From NCBI GenBank assembly GCA_045615505.1, contig JAZLEZ010000009.1:1-42985 (forward strand): a stretch of 42,985 nucleotides of DNA, given 5' to 3'. The DNA comes from JAZLEZ01 sp045615505. Lineage in GTDB: Bacteria > Spirochaetota > Spirochaetia > Sphaerochaetales > Sphaerochaetaceae. Both the position numbers and the translations under genes were made by a program. Position 1 is the first letter of the stretch. Each line of letters begins with the position of its first letter. The notes below the pieces were generated by a model that saw only the letters and a program-made list of their open reading frames with translations, was not told the DNA's origin and searched no databases. Shown piece by piece: positions 7,107-15,082 of the stretch.

Positions 7107-7135
7107 ATGATAGGTGTTTTCGGTTTTATTTGCAA
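7107..7135 (-). promoter_or_regulatory. tRNA-Arg promoter
   Basis: TTGCAA (7130-7135), 17 bases, TATCAT (7107-7112) on the minus strand. It ends 11 bases before the tRNA 5' end. Confidence 0.6.
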
Positions 7136-7194
7136 TAACTTCAGGTAATTTTCAAAGAAGCTGATAGGGTGTACTATTAACACAGGAGAAAAAT

Positions 7195-8220
7195 ATGCTT
7201 TACTTTAACTGTGATTACAACAACGGATGCCATCCTGAAGTACTGAAAAAAATTATTGAGACAAATGACGAATTCACCGATGTGTATAATCAGGATAAAT
7301 ATACTGCTTCGGCGATAAAGAAGATTAAAGATAAAATCGGATGTCCGGATGCCAAAATATACTTTCTCGGTGGAGGGACACAGACAAATGCAGTTGTCAT
7401 CTCATCCTATCTCAGAGGCTTTCATGGTGTAATTGCAGCCCAGACCGGACATGTCAATGTTCATGAATCAGGTGCAATAGAATACACAGGTCATAAAGTT
7501 CTGACATTGCCCCAGTATGACGGCAAAATGAAGGCTTCAGATCTTCAGTCCTACTTGAAGACATACTATTCGGATGAAAACTATGAACATATGGTAATTC
7601 CCGGAATGGTATATCTTTCTTACCCCACTGAATTGGGAACGCTATATACAAAGCAGGAACTGACAGAGATTCACAAAGTCTGCAAGCAGTACAAAATGCC
7701 TTTGTTTATTGACGGAGCAAGACTCGGATACGGACTTGCAAGTAAAGAATGTGACATGACTATCAAAGAATTTGCAAAACACTGTGATGTATTTTATATC
7801 GGAGGAACAAAGGTAGGAACACTGTGTGCTGAAGCAGTAGTCTTCCCTAAAGGTGATGAGCCGGAACATTTTTTCTCAAGCATAAAACAGCACGGAGCTT
7901 TGTTTGCAAAAGGAAGACTGAACGGAGTACAGTTTGATGCTCTGTTTACGGACAACCTGTATGAAAGATTAGGCAAAAATGCAATCGAAACTGCCGAAAT
8001 GTTAAAAAAAGTACTGAAAGAGAAAGGATACAGATTCTATCTGGAAACACCTACCAATCAGCAGTTTGTAATTGCGGAAAACAGTATGCTCGGCAAACTC
8101 AGAAAAAAAGTAGTTTACGGATTCTGGGAAAAGTATGATGACACACATACAATTATCAGATTCTGTACGAGCTGGGCAACAAAGAAAGAAGATATAATGA
8201 AGCTGGCGAGCCTGCTTTAA
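7195..8220 (+). CDS. ltaE: Low-specificity L-threonine aldolase (PLP, fold type I)
   Basis: A 341-residue PLP enzyme of the threonine aldolase / beta-eliminating lyase family, which cleaves L-threonine or L-allo-threonine to glycine and acetaldehyde. The PLP lysine is K206 in YIGGTKVGT. D173 in FIDGARLG contacts the pyridine nitrogen, and the N-terminal NDEFTDVYNQD segment and GGGTQTN (59-65) are typical. A Shine-Dalgarno (GGAG, about 7184-7187) precedes the ATG. The glycosyltransferase gene starts 6 bases after the stop, so the two are probably co-transcribed, though no functional link is evident. Family members may act on other beta-hydroxy amino acids. Confidence 0.9.
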   Translation: MLYFNCDYNNGCHPEVLKKIIETNDEFTDVYNQDKYTASAIKKIKDKIGCPDAKIYFLGGGTQTNAVVISSYLRGFHGVIAAQTGHVNVHESGAIEYTGHKVLTLPQYDGKMKASDLQSYLKTYYSDENYEHMVIPGMVYLSYPTELGTLYTKQELTEIHKVCKQYKMPLFIDGARLGYGLASKECDMTIKEFAKHCDVFYIGGTKVGTLCAEAVVFPKGDEPEHFFSSIKQHGALFAKGRLNGVQFDALFTDNLYERLGKNAIETAEMLKKVLKEKGYRFYLETPTNQQFVIAENSMLGKLRKKVVYGFWEKYDDTHTIIRFCTSWATKKEDIMKLASLL

Positions 8221-8225
8221 AACCT

Positions 8226-9389
8226 ATGAAGATTTTTCAATGTACCGATTCATTTATTCCCATTATCGACGGTGTCGGAAGAGTAGTAAAAGCGTACGCG
8301 GAAACTCTCTCAAAAAGAGACAATGAAGTGTATGTGGTTACTCCGACGGACAATACCGGATACAGAGGAAATTTAGGATATGAAATTTTGGATTTCACAT
8401 CCTTCAGTCTGTCTAAGGAAATGCCGTGGAAAGTCGGATTAAGCTCACTGGATACCCATTTGGCAGAGAGGTTGCAGTGGATAGAAGGAGACATTGTGCA
8501 TGTTCATACTCCGGGACCGGCGGGACAGGTCGGTAAACAGATAGCCCGGAAAAAACATATTCCCCTTGTTGGGAGTTTCCATTCCAAGTATTACGATGAT
8601 GTATTGAAAGTAACACGCAGCAGAGTAGCAGCAAAACTTGCGTCAAACATAGTTGCAGATTTTTACAAGCAATGTGATGAAGTCTGGGCGGTGTCAGAGA
8701 ATGCCGCGGAAACTCTGAGGGAGTATGGTTACAGAGGGAAGATGGCAGTAATGCCGAACGGAACGGATATAAGAACACTTAATACAATGCTGATTAAACC
8801 GGTTGCCGAAAAGTACGGAATCAGAGCTGATGTTCCGGTGTTCTTGTTTGTAGGCCAGATAAACTGGAAGAAGAACATCAGAAGAATCCTTGAAGGTTGT
8901 GCTCTGCTGAAAACCAAAGGATATGATTTCCAGCTGATACTTGCAGGCAGGGGACCCGATGAAAAAGAAATAATGAAATACTCAAAACAACTCGGGCTGA
9001 CGGAAAATCTGATTATGACGGGGCACCTTAACGATTCGCAGGTTTTGGATTGTCTTTACCATCTTGCAGATCTGTTTCTGTTTCCGTCGATTTATGACAA
9101 TGCACCGATGGTCTTGAGGGAAGCTGCCTGTATGAAAACACCATCTCTGGTTATTAAAAATTCAAGCTCGGCCGAGGTCATTCAGAACGGGGTCAACGGG
9201 TTGATTTGTGAAGACACCAATGAAGACTTTTGCGGTGTAATTGAGAAATACATTGAATTGGATGAAGAGCATCAAAAGCAAATAGGTCTGAATGCAAGCC
9301 TTACAATCCCAATTCCATGGGAAGGCAGACTGATTGAAAAAATAGAAGAACGCTATGCAAAAATCATGCGTGAGGCAAGTTCCATCTGA
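8226..9389 (+). CDS. Family 4 glycosyltransferase
   Basis: A 387-residue GT-B fold enzyme. The N-terminal domain begins with FQCTDSFIPIIDGVGRVV, a glycine-rich acceptor-side loop, and includes VHVHTPGPAG and the SFHSKYYDD motif. The C-terminal nucleotide-sugar domain has FVGQINWKKN, AGRGPDE and the PSIYDNAPMVLREAA region. In this last motif the usual first glutamate of EX7E is Asp (D in YDN), and the second (E in LREAA) is kept. Close relatives often glucosylate diacylglycerol or envelope glycans; the acceptor here is not determinable. There is no signal peptide or clear membrane span. The 3' end overlaps the convergent UPF0126 gene by 26 bases. Confidence 0.87.
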   Translation: MKIFQCTDSFIPIIDGVGRVVKAYAETLSKRDNEVYVVTPTDNTGYRGNLGYEILDFTSFSLSKEMPWKVGLSSLDTHLAERLQWIEGDIVHVHTPGPAGQVGKQIARKKHIPLVGSFHSKYYDDVLKVTRSRVAAKLASNIVADFYKQCDEVWAVSENAAETLREYGYRGKMAVMPNGTDIRTLNTMLIKPVAEKYGIRADVPVFLFVGQINWKKNIRRILEGCALLKTKGYDFQLILAGRGPDEKEIMKYSKQLGLTENLIMTGHLNDSQVLDCLYHLADLFLFPSIYDNAPMVLREAACMKTPSLVIKNSSSAEVIQNGVNGLICEDTNEDFCGVIEKYIELDEEHQKQIGLNASLTIPIPWEGRLIEKIEERYAKIMREASSI

Positions 9390-9981
9390 ACTCGGCGGCA
9401 AACAGTCTGAGAATGATAATCAATGCTGCACCAATCATCATTGAAGCAGCTTTTCCCCAAGTGTCCCAAATCAGAATTGTTAAGACGGAGCCTATGATAT
9501 CTGCACTTGCATAGAAGTGTTTGACGAAAATATAGGGTGTCTGTCCGCATAAAACATCCCTAAAAACACTTCCTCCGGTTCCGGAAACCAAACCCATGAA
9601 AACGAGAAGGAAAAAGTTTGGATTCTCCAAAGTTTCGAGAGCCATTTGAATACCGGAAACTGCGAAAATGCCTAACCCGACTGTATCGGCAAGGAAAACT
9701 ACCATTTCAAAAACATCTTCGTGTTTATGGAGACTGTTTCTTACATGTGGAATAAAAATGAAAAGAGAAGTGAGAATTGCAGTAATTGCATAAACAGGTC
9801 TTGAAAGAACGATAGGCGGGGTGATTCCTATGCAGAGATCTCTGATAAAACCACCTCCCATTGCGGTAACGGCACCGAGAATGGATACACCGAAAATATC
9901 CATTTTATGATTGATGGCAACCAACGCACCGGAAATAGAAAAGGCTACCACTCCTAAAAGTTCAATTGACAGGACACTCAT
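9364..9981 (-). CDS. UPF0126 / TRIC-like membrane protein (YadS type)
   Basis: A 205-residue membrane protein made of two homologous UPF0126 repeats of three helices each. The signature GGGFIRD occurs near residue 42 and its counterpart GGSVFRD near residue 137. The family is related to TRIC cation channels, and some bacterial members (YadS) have been proposed as glycine transporters. The start overlaps the end of the TSCPD gene by 20 bases, so the two are co-transcribed. The end overlaps the convergent glycosyltransferase gene. The upstream threonine aldolase makes glycine, which makes a glycine role attractive, but that is inference. Confidence 0.85.
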   Translation of the reverse strand: MSVLSIELLGVVAFSISGALVAINHKMDIFGVSILGAVTAMGGGFIRDLCIGITPPIVLSRPVYAITAILTSLFIFIPHVRNSLHKHEDVFEMVVFLADTVGLGIFAVSGIQMALETLENPNFFLLVFMGLVSGTGGSVFRDVLCGQTPYIFVKHFYASADIIGSVLTILIWDTWGKAASMMIGAALIIILRLFAAEFRWNLPHA

Positions 9982-10234
9982 TTCTTTTTTCCAACGCTTC
10001 TTTGATGGCTTTTGAGAGCTGATCTGCGCAACTCGTGGTTTTATAGCCGCAGGTATTACCTTTCAGAATTTCTGCAACATCGCCGGCTTCTTTTCCTTCT
10101 ACCAGTTTACCGATGGCTTTGAGATTGCCGTTGCAACCGCCCAGGAAAACTACATTATGGAGTTTATTCTTGTCATCAATTTCAAAATCGATTCTAACGG
10201 AACAGGTACCGTGTGTCTCATATTCATACTTCAT
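9962..10234 (-). CDS. TSCPD-domain protein (TIGR03905-like)
   Basis: A 90-residue, cysteine-rich protein with the TTSCADQLSKAI motif (residues 66-77) and other cysteines at 11, 34, 62 and 87. The TSCPD domain is found at the C-terminus of some B12-dependent class II ribonucleotide reductases and as stand-alone small proteins of unknown function. It lies just after the B12-uptake genes. TATACT (10241-10246, minus strand) ends 6 bases before its ATG, so it may be transcribed separately from them. It overlaps the UPF0126 gene downstream. A link between TSCPD and cobalamin or nucleotide reduction is suggested by context only. Confidence 0.78.
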   Translation of the reverse strand: MKYEYETHGTCSVRIDFEIDDKNKLHNVVFLGGCNGNLKAIGKLVEGKEAGDVAEILKGNTCGYKTTSCADQLSKAIKEALEKRNECPVN

Positions 10235-10240
10235 ATTTTC

Positions 10241-10246
10241 AGTATA
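10241..10246 (-). promoter_or_regulatory. -10 element before TSCPD gene
   Basis: TATACT on the minus strand is 6 bases before the ATG at 10234. No convincing -35 is present. The spacing predicts a leaderless start. Confidence 0.45.
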
Positions 10247-10249
10247 ACA

Positions 10250-10696
10250 CTATTTGACGATTTCGATTAGCTCTACATTCTTATGGTGCCGTATTTTTTC
10301 TGCAAGAGGAGTGTCTGCACTTTTTCGGAGAACACCTACGACCTGTATATCAGTCTGTTCAAGGAGCTTTAAAACTCTGTCGCAAAACCTGTCGGCATCT
10401 TTTTCAAGAATTCCTATTTCATCTATTGCTATGATTTTAGTATCAGGTTTGATTTCCAAAGCATTTACTCCTGCAGTGTTGAAGACTTCAGGATAGGCAT
10501 AGAGGACTTTATGGTCTTTCAGTCTCCCTGCTTCGATTCCGTTCAGGAAAACAGTATTTGAATTCCCGTAATCCTTGTGACTTTCGGTTATCAGGCTTAC
10601 AACTTCGGATTCTTTGTATCCTTTGATGATTTTTCTGAGAGCCGTAGTTTTTCCGACCTTAAAATCTCCTGTGAAAAAAATATGCTTCAGTCCCAT
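10250..10696 (-). CDS. Small P-loop NTPase (THEP1-like)
   Basis: A 148-residue P-loop protein. Walker A is GDFKVGKT (residues 10-17) and Walker B is IIAIDEIG (88-95). The arrangement and size fit the THEP1 / nucleoside-triphosphatase family, whose biological substrate is uncertain. The gene overlaps the end of the btuD-like gene by 10 bases, so it belongs to the B12-uptake unit. A role in cobalamin handling, such as cobinamide phosphorylation, cannot be shown. The protein has no membrane span or signal. Confidence 0.72.
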   Translation of the reverse strand: MGLKHIFFTGDFKVGKTTALRKIIKGYKESEVVSLITESHKDYGNSNTVFLNGIEAGRLKDHKVLYAYPEVFNTAGVNALEIKPDTKIIAIDEIGILEKDADRFCDRVLKLLEQTDIQVVGVLRKSADTPLAEKIRHHKNVELIEIVK

Positions 10697-11433
10697 GTAA
10701 ACAGTTTGAGTTCTCCGTAAATCGTTGAAAAGGCTTCTTCTATTGTACTTCTTGTAGCTTTTTTTACATATACATCATTGACGATAGTGCCGTCTTTCAT
10801 AAATAGAATCCTGTCACAGTATCTGATTGCGGAAAGAGGGTCGTGAATGGAAATCAAGGCGCATTTTTTCTCTGAGTGTACTATCTGTGAGATTTTTCCG
10901 AGCACCATGTTTTTGTTTACATAGTCCAAAGCACTGTCCGGTTCATCCATAAGCATTACCGGAGTGTCCTGAACAAGTGTTCTTGCAAGAATGACAAGTT
11001 GCTTGATGCCCTCGCTTAAATGTGAGAACTCTTTTTCTGCAATGTCTTCTATTCCGAGTTTTCTCAACGCCGACAGAGCTTTTTCATAGTCTTTGGAAGA
11101 TGGGTTCTCAAATAATCCGAGGTACGGATTGACTCCCATCACAACTGCATCAAGTACACTTATTCCGTAAATCGGACTGAGGCGTTGGGGAATAAATGAA
11201 ATCAGTTTTGCTCTTTGCTTCTCGTTGAGTTTGAGGCAGTCTTCATTATTTATCAGAACCTTGCCTTCATAAACGGGAATGAGGCCGCAGATTGATTTGA
11301 GCAGAGTTGTTTTTCCGCATCCGTTTAATCCCACAACGGCGCAGAACTGGCCTTCATCGACTACAAATTCTATTCCTTTAACGATTTTGATATCCGAGTA
11401 TCCGCATACATCATTCAGAACGGTCAAACTCAC
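10687..11433 (-). CDS. btuD: Cobalamin ABC transporter ATPase (BtuD/FepC type)
   Basis: A 248-residue ABC ATPase that powers import through the adjacent BtuC-type permease. Walker A is GLNGCGKT (35-42), the Q-loop FIPQ is at 80-83, the signature is LSEGI (139-143, altered from LSGGQ), Walker B is VMLMDEP and the switch histidine is in SIHD. The start is GTG at 11433. It overlaps the permease stop (GTGA), so translation is coupled. The riboswitch before the receptor gene upstream makes vitamin B12 the likely substrate, although FepC-type siderophore ATPases look much the same. Confidence 0.86.
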   Translation of the reverse strand: MSLTVLNDVCGYSDIKIVKGIEFVVDEGQFCAVVGLNGCGKTTLLKSICGLIPVYEGKVLINNEDCLKLNEKQRAKLISFIPQRLSPIYGISVLDAVVMGVNPYLGLFENPSSKDYEKALSALRKLGIEDIAEKEFSHLSEGIKQLVILARTLVQDTPVMLMDEPDSALDYVNKNMVLGKISQIVHSEKKCALISIHDPLSAIRYCDRILFMKDGTIVNDVYVKKATRSTIEEAFSTIYGELKLFTWD

Positions 11434-12428
11434 ACTTTACCTCCTGTGCGTCTTACCATGAAATACACAAGAACAGGGACTCCGATTATTGTTGTAAGTA
11501 TGGAAAGCGGAATTTCTGCAGAACCCAAAGTTCTGGCAAAAATGTCGGATAAAAGAATAACAAATGCACCTGTGAGTGAACTCATTATCAGATATTGTTT
11601 ATCTCTCTTTTTGCAGAGGAAGTAGGCTATGTGCGGAGCAATCAGGCCCGAAAAGGAAATCAAACCGGTTACACAGATTACCGAGGCAACAAGCAAGGTT
11701 GAAAAACCCAATACGATGATTCTGACACTGTTCAGTCTTACCCCGAGTGCTTTGCTTTCGTCTTCGTTAAGGCTCAGCAGTGAAACCTGTCTGTGAAGGA
11801 GGATTATTCCTGAAAAACCGATAATCCAAAACGGGAGAATTCCCGACAGTTTTGAAAGTGTTACGGATGCAAGGCTTCCCATAGTCCAGTATTCTATTGC
11901 TGCAAGCTGGGATTCGGAATCGGCATAGTATTTCAAAAGCATAATCAGGGCTTTGGCAACAGAAGAGATGATTATTCCGGATAGAATGTAAGTGGCTGTT
12001 GTGTTTGCTTTGGTTGATTTTACCAGAATCATTACACACACTACGGCTGTGATTCCGCCCGCAAAGGCTCCGAATCCCACAGCAACCATTGAGTATGAAG
12101 AGAGTACTATGGCAAATGCGGCTCCCAAGTTGGCACCTGCCGAGATTCCTATTATGTCTGGAGATGCAAGGGGGTTTTTGAATACTGTCTGATACACAGC
12201 TCCGGCAAGTCCCAGTCCTGCTCCTGCAAGAATGGCCATAAGCGTTCGTGGAAGTCGTAAACGGAAAAAGACGGCAGCCGAAATGGTATCGGTTTCTTTT
12301 CCGAGGATTATTGCGACTGCATTATTCAGTGAAAGCGGATATTTTCCCGCAAGCAACGATATAAGTGCCGTTGCTGTTATCAAGAATGTTAAAATAATGC
12401 CGGTTACGGATTTTTCTCTGAAATTCAT
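11430..12428 (-). CDS. btuC: Cobalamin ABC transporter permease (FecCD/BtuC family)
   Basis: A 332-residue inner-membrane permease of the FecCD family with about ten transmembrane helices. Typical family segments are LPRTLMAILAGAGLGLAGAVYQ, LASPDIIGISAGANLGAA and ISFSGLIAPHIA. It moves the ligand delivered by the periplasmic binding protein and works with the BtuD-type ATPase. It starts 6 bases after the binding-protein stop and overlaps the ATPase gene by 4 bases. Family sequence alone does not separate B12 from iron-chelate permeases; the B12 call rests on the riboswitch and receptor next door. Confidence 0.87.
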   Translation of the reverse strand: MNFREKSVTGIILTFLITATALISLLAGKYPLSLNNAVAIILGKETDTISAAVFFRLRLPRTLMAILAGAGLGLAGAVYQTVFKNPLASPDIIGISAGANLGAAFAIVLSSYSMVAVGFGAFAGGITAVVCVMILVKSTKANTTATYILSGIIISSVAKALIMLLKYYADSESQLAAIEYWTMGSLASVTLSKLSGILPFWIIGFSGIILLHRQVSLLSLNEDESKALGVRLNSVRIIVLGFSTLLVASVICVTGLISFSGLIAPHIAYFLCKKRDKQYLIMSSLTGAFVILLSDIFARTLGSAEIPLSILTTIIGVPVLVYFMVRRTGGKV

Positions 12429-12433
12429 TTTCC

Positions 12434-13462
12434 TTAAAATCCGTAAAATGTACTGTAAAAATACTGTACATCTTTTTCAAACTCTTTTTCCGAATACAAC
12501 TCAGGATGAATTGTATTGAGCATCCAAAGAGCGCCCAGAATTCCGCTGGGAACAGGGGAGTCCCACGCCTCAAAACCTGTAGGCATCTGGTAAATAGAAT
12601 TGTTCTTTACAGCTGAAATTGAACTCAGCTGAGGATCTGAGCAAATTGTCTGAGCGGAAAAATCCGGAGTACCGTTTGCATTGCTGTTTGTGGGAATAAT
12701 GATGATATCGGGATTCATTGCTATAAGTTGTTCGTAACTGATTTCCGTCCAAGAAGACCCTTTGACGGATGCTCCGGCATTGATGCCGCCGGCTGATTCT
12801 ATCAAAGATGCCTGATACATCTCTTTTGGAGCGGTTGTCAGATAACTTCCTGTACCGCACATATAAACAACAGGATTTGATTTTGCCTTTTTTGATGTAT
12901 TTGAAACGAAATTCAGTTTTTCTTCATAGTACTCCACAAGTTTTTTACATTCCTTTGTTTTTCCTGTTGCTTTGGCAATAAGCTTGAACATTTCAATAAT
13001 CTGCTCGTGACTTTCCGGATTTACAACAAGAGCCGGTATTCCCATTTCCGTCAGGGTTTTTGCAGTTTCTTTCTGTCTTACGGGAAGAATAACAAGCTGC
13101 GGCTGAACTTTCAGGCATGTTTCCAAGTCAAAAGCCTTTGCCGTACCTACATTCGGTAAATCCATCATCCGGGGCTGTGAAAGTTTGTAGATAGGTCTTT
13201 TATTTCCCATTGATTCAATTGCTACAATATTATCTGAAAGACCTAGTGCAATACAGGCTGATGAAGAAATATAGTATCCGCTTACAATTCTTTCCGGTTT
13301 TGACTTGATTGTCACATTTCTTCCGATTTGATCGGTTACTGTTACAGGAAAGTCCTCATTGAAGTCTTCATTTGTATTTATCGATACATTTTCATAAACC
13401 GATTGCGCGAAAACAGAAAACAGAACTGAAATCAACATAATCAAAACAATAATTTTTTTCAT
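12434..13462 (-). CDS. btuF: Periplasmic cobalamin-binding protein (BtuF type)
   Basis: A 342-residue class III periplasmic binding protein. A signal peptide (MKKIIVLIMLISVLFSVFAQ) is cleaved near residue 19 by signal peptidase I, and no lipobox cysteine is present. The mature protein starts with VTVTDQIGRNVTIKSKPERIV, the classic entry into this fold, and has the two lobes joined by a helix (about residues 140-190). I chose the ATG at 13462, which has AAAGGAG 9 bases upstream; an earlier in-frame start lies in the promoter region. It has its own promoter, TTGACC-16-TATAAT, and is therefore not obligately controlled by the riboswitch at 16984-17138. Substrate assignment is by context. Confidence 0.84.
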   Translation of the reverse strand: MKKIIVLIMLISVLFSVFAQSVYENVSINTNEDFNEDFPVTVTDQIGRNVTIKSKPERIVSGYYISSSACIALGLSDNIVAIESMGNKRPIYKLSQPRMMDLPNVGTAKAFDLETCLKVQPQLVILPVRQKETAKTLTEMGIPALVVNPESHEQIIEMFKLIAKATGKTKECKKLVEYYEEKLNFVSNTSKKAKSNPVVYMCGTGSYLTTAPKEMYQASLIESAGGINAGASVKGSSWTEISYEQLIAMNPDIIIIPTNSNANGTPDFSAQTICSDPQLSSISAVKNNSIYQMPTGFEAWDSPVPSGILGALWMLNTIHPELYSEKEFEKDVQYFYSTFYGF

Positions 13463-13498
13463 TACAGCAACTCCTTTATATTTTTGAATATATAATGG

Positions 13499-13526
13499 AT
13501 TATATAACAATTATTACTATGGTCAA
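13499..13526 (-). promoter_or_regulatory. btuF-operon promoter
   Basis: TTGACC (13521-13526), 16 bases, TATAAT (13499-13504) on the minus strand. It leaves a leader of about 30 nt with a Shine-Dalgarno (AAAGGAG, 13471-13477). Its -35 overlaps the -35 of the divergent 13556 gene. Confidence 0.68.
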
Positions 13527-13548
13527 TGCTTGAAATTTATGCTATATT
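13520..13548 (+). promoter_or_regulatory. Promoter of 69-residue gene
   Basis: A weak -35 TGGTCA (13520-13525), 17 bases, and TATATT (13543-13548). The ATG at 13556 follows after 7 bases, so the transcript should be leaderless. Its -35 shares bases with the -35 of the btuF promoter on the other strand, so the two may exclude each other. Confidence 0.5.
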
Positions 13549-13555
13549 CAGAGCT

Positions 13556-13765
13556 ATGAGAAAAAGACAGATTAAAAAGATTTTGGAAACTTACTTGATG
13601 GATGCTGATGAAGAATTCCTGATTCCGCCTTCAGCATATCGTGCAGAAGAAAAAGAACTTGAGAAGTTCTATTCAAAGGCTTGGAGAATTTCCAATCCTG
13701 AAAAGGCGGCAGAAATTGATGCAGCTGTTGAAAAAGCTCTTTCAGAGGCAGAAAGCAAGAACTAA
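13556..13765 (+). CDS. Small conserved-looking protein of unknown function
   Basis: A 69-residue soluble protein, highly charged and helical, with a basic N-terminus (MRKRQIKKILETYL) and an acidic, alanine-rich C-terminus. I do not recognise the family. It is encoded against the direction of the flanking B12-uptake genes, between tonB and btuF. I chose the ATG at 13556 because TATATT ends 7 bases before it. A strong hairpin terminator follows. Codon use resembles the neighbours, and I judge it a real gene because it has both promoter and terminator. Confidence 0.6.
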   Translation: MRKRQIKKILETYLMDADEEFLIPPSAYRAEEKELEKFYSKAWRISNPEKAAEIDAAVEKALSEAESKN

Positions 13766-13786
13766 TTACTTTTTCAAGTCGGGAAT

Positions 13787-13820
13787 ACGGCACAGTGTCG
13801 ATTGTACAGTGTGCCGTTTT
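13787..13820 (+). terminator. Terminator after the 69-residue gene
   Basis: ACGGCACA (13787-13794) pairs perfectly with TGTGCCGT (13810-13817), and T-residues follow. The A-rich segment upstream means that it may also stop transcripts from tonB on the other strand, though less strongly. Confidence 0.65.
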
Positions 13821-13831
13821 CATTTGTTCTT

Positions 13832-14404
13832 TCAGCGAAGTTGAAAAACAACGGGAATTGTAAAGGTAACATCTGCCGGTTTTCCCTTGTACATTGCCGG
13901 GGTGGCCTTTATTCCCCTGAATGCTTTTTCTATTGATTTTACGAAAGCACTTTCAGTTCCTTCCGGAAAAGACAGACTGATGTTTCCGTGAGTGTCTGCA
14001 AACACTCTTACCTTAAACGATGCTTCAATGTTTTTCCGTCTCAAAGCGGCTGGATAAACGATTTTTGAATAAACTGTCTTGAAATCGATAACAGGTAGAG
14101 TAAGCTCTTCCGATACAGAGTCCGTATCAAGATAATTATTGATGTATGATTCCGTTTGAGTTTGTTCGTTCTCCGGCAATTCCGAAGGAATTTGCTCCGC
14201 TGTTTCAGTTGTTTTATATTCATCTGTTTCCGTTGTTGCAACAACAGTTTCCTGGGATTTGGATATGATGAAAAGCGGTACTTTTACGGTTGTTTTTTCT
14301 ATGTTTTTGATTGATTCTTCTGTCCGAGGTGTGCTCAGCAAAAAAAATGAGAAAAGAGTTGCGGCAATGAAAATGCATATAAAACGAATCAGATTGGTTT
14401 TCAT
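13832..14404 (-). CDS. tonB: TonB-like energy-transducing protein
   Basis: A 190-residue protein with one N-terminal membrane anchor (residues 8-28), a Thr/Glu-rich periplasmic spacer with little proline, and a C-terminal TonB-type domain (YPAALRRKNIEASFKVRVFADTHG). It would couple the ExbB/ExbD motor to the outer-membrane receptor. The start at 14404 overlaps the exbD stop (ATGA), so it is translationally coupled. Low sequence conservation is normal for TonB; its position in the receptor-exbB-exbD cluster supports the call. The spacer is rich in TE repeats rather than the common PxP repeats. Confidence 0.8.
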   Translation of the reverse strand: MKTNLIRFICIFIAATLFSFFLLSTPRTEESIKNIEKTTVKVPLFIISKSQETVVATTETDEYKTTETAEQIPSELPENEQTQTESYINNYLDTDSVSEELTLPVIDFKTVYSKIVYPAALRRKNIEASFKVRVFADTHGNISLSFPEGTESAFVKSIEKAFRGIKATPAMYKGKPADVTFTIPVVFQLR

Positions 14405-14700
14405 TCGACTACCAATGTTACACTTGCTTTTTGAGAATTGATTATTTTTACAGCTTCCTGAACAAGTTGCCAACTTGTTTCGGAATCAACTTTCAAATCC
14501 ACACAGTCACCTTCGTTGAAACTGTCTTGGCTTAAATTTCCGTCTGAATCGAGAAAAACGGATATGCTTTCAGTTTTTCCCTCTTTTTCCTTTTCTGTGT
14601 TGACATTCATGGAATCTGAAAATGAGATTACTGCAATAATCATAAAGAAAAAAAGCAGAATAAAAGCAAGATCATCAAATTTTATCGAATTGTGAATCAT
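14401..14700 (-). CDS. exbD: Short ExbD-like proton-channel subunit
   Basis: A 99-residue protein with a single transmembrane helix (about residues 8-25). The segment FDDLAFILLFFFMII keeps an aspartate at the expected place for the proton-conducting residue of ExbD/TolR. The periplasmic part is shorter than in usual ExbD proteins (around 130-140 residues). I chose the ATG at 14700 because the family motif begins directly after it. It overlaps exbB by 26 bases and tonB by 4. The short size may mean a minimal ExbD or one specialised for this receptor. Confidence 0.75.
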   Translation of the reverse strand: MIHNSIKFDDLAFILLFFFMIIAVISFSDSMNVNTEKEKEGKTESISVFLDSDGNLSQDSFNEGDCVDLKVDSETSWQLVQEAVKIINSQKASVTLVVE

Positions 14701-15082
14701 TTTTTTCTGCACTCCATTTGCAAAGTTGAGCTGCCACCGAATCAAGCAGGCTGATTATCAGACCTGTTGCCGTTGTGAAAAGTGCTTCATACATCCCACC
14801 AGATACTGTCTGTAAGGTAACGGATGATGAAAGACTCATTTCTTTGAAGGCTGCCATAATTCCCGTGACAGTTCCCAGAAAACCCAGTACGGGAGCTATC
14901 TGAGCAATCAGCTCAAGAAGCTTTACACAGCATAGAGGATCAGGTTTTTCAGAGGATTTTGAAAACCTGATTATAAAAAAAACTGCAATTCTGTCTGTAA
15001 TAATCAGAACGGAAAGAAATGCCAAAACCACAAGCGGCCACATGACAGCTCCGCCTTTTTGAATCAATGTAGATAAAATCAT
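14675..15082 (-). CDS. exbB: ExbB/TolQ/MotA-type proton-channel protein
   Basis: A 135-residue membrane protein of the MotA/TolQ/ExbB family. An N-terminal helix (residues 12-30) is followed by the characteristic IAPVLGFLGTVTGIMAAF and a final segment TTATGLIISLLDSVAA. With ExbD it forms the proton-driven motor that powers TonB. The start at 15082 overlaps the receptor stop (ATGA). It is shorter than typical ExbB but has the diagnostic core. Confidence 0.86.
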   Translation of the reverse strand: MILSTLIQKGGAVMWPLVVLAFLSVLIITDRIAVFFIIRFSKSSEKPDPLCCVKLLELIAQIAPVLGFLGTVTGIMAAFKEMSLSSSVTLQTVSGGMYEALFTTATGLIISLLDSVAAQLCKWSAEKNDSQFDKI

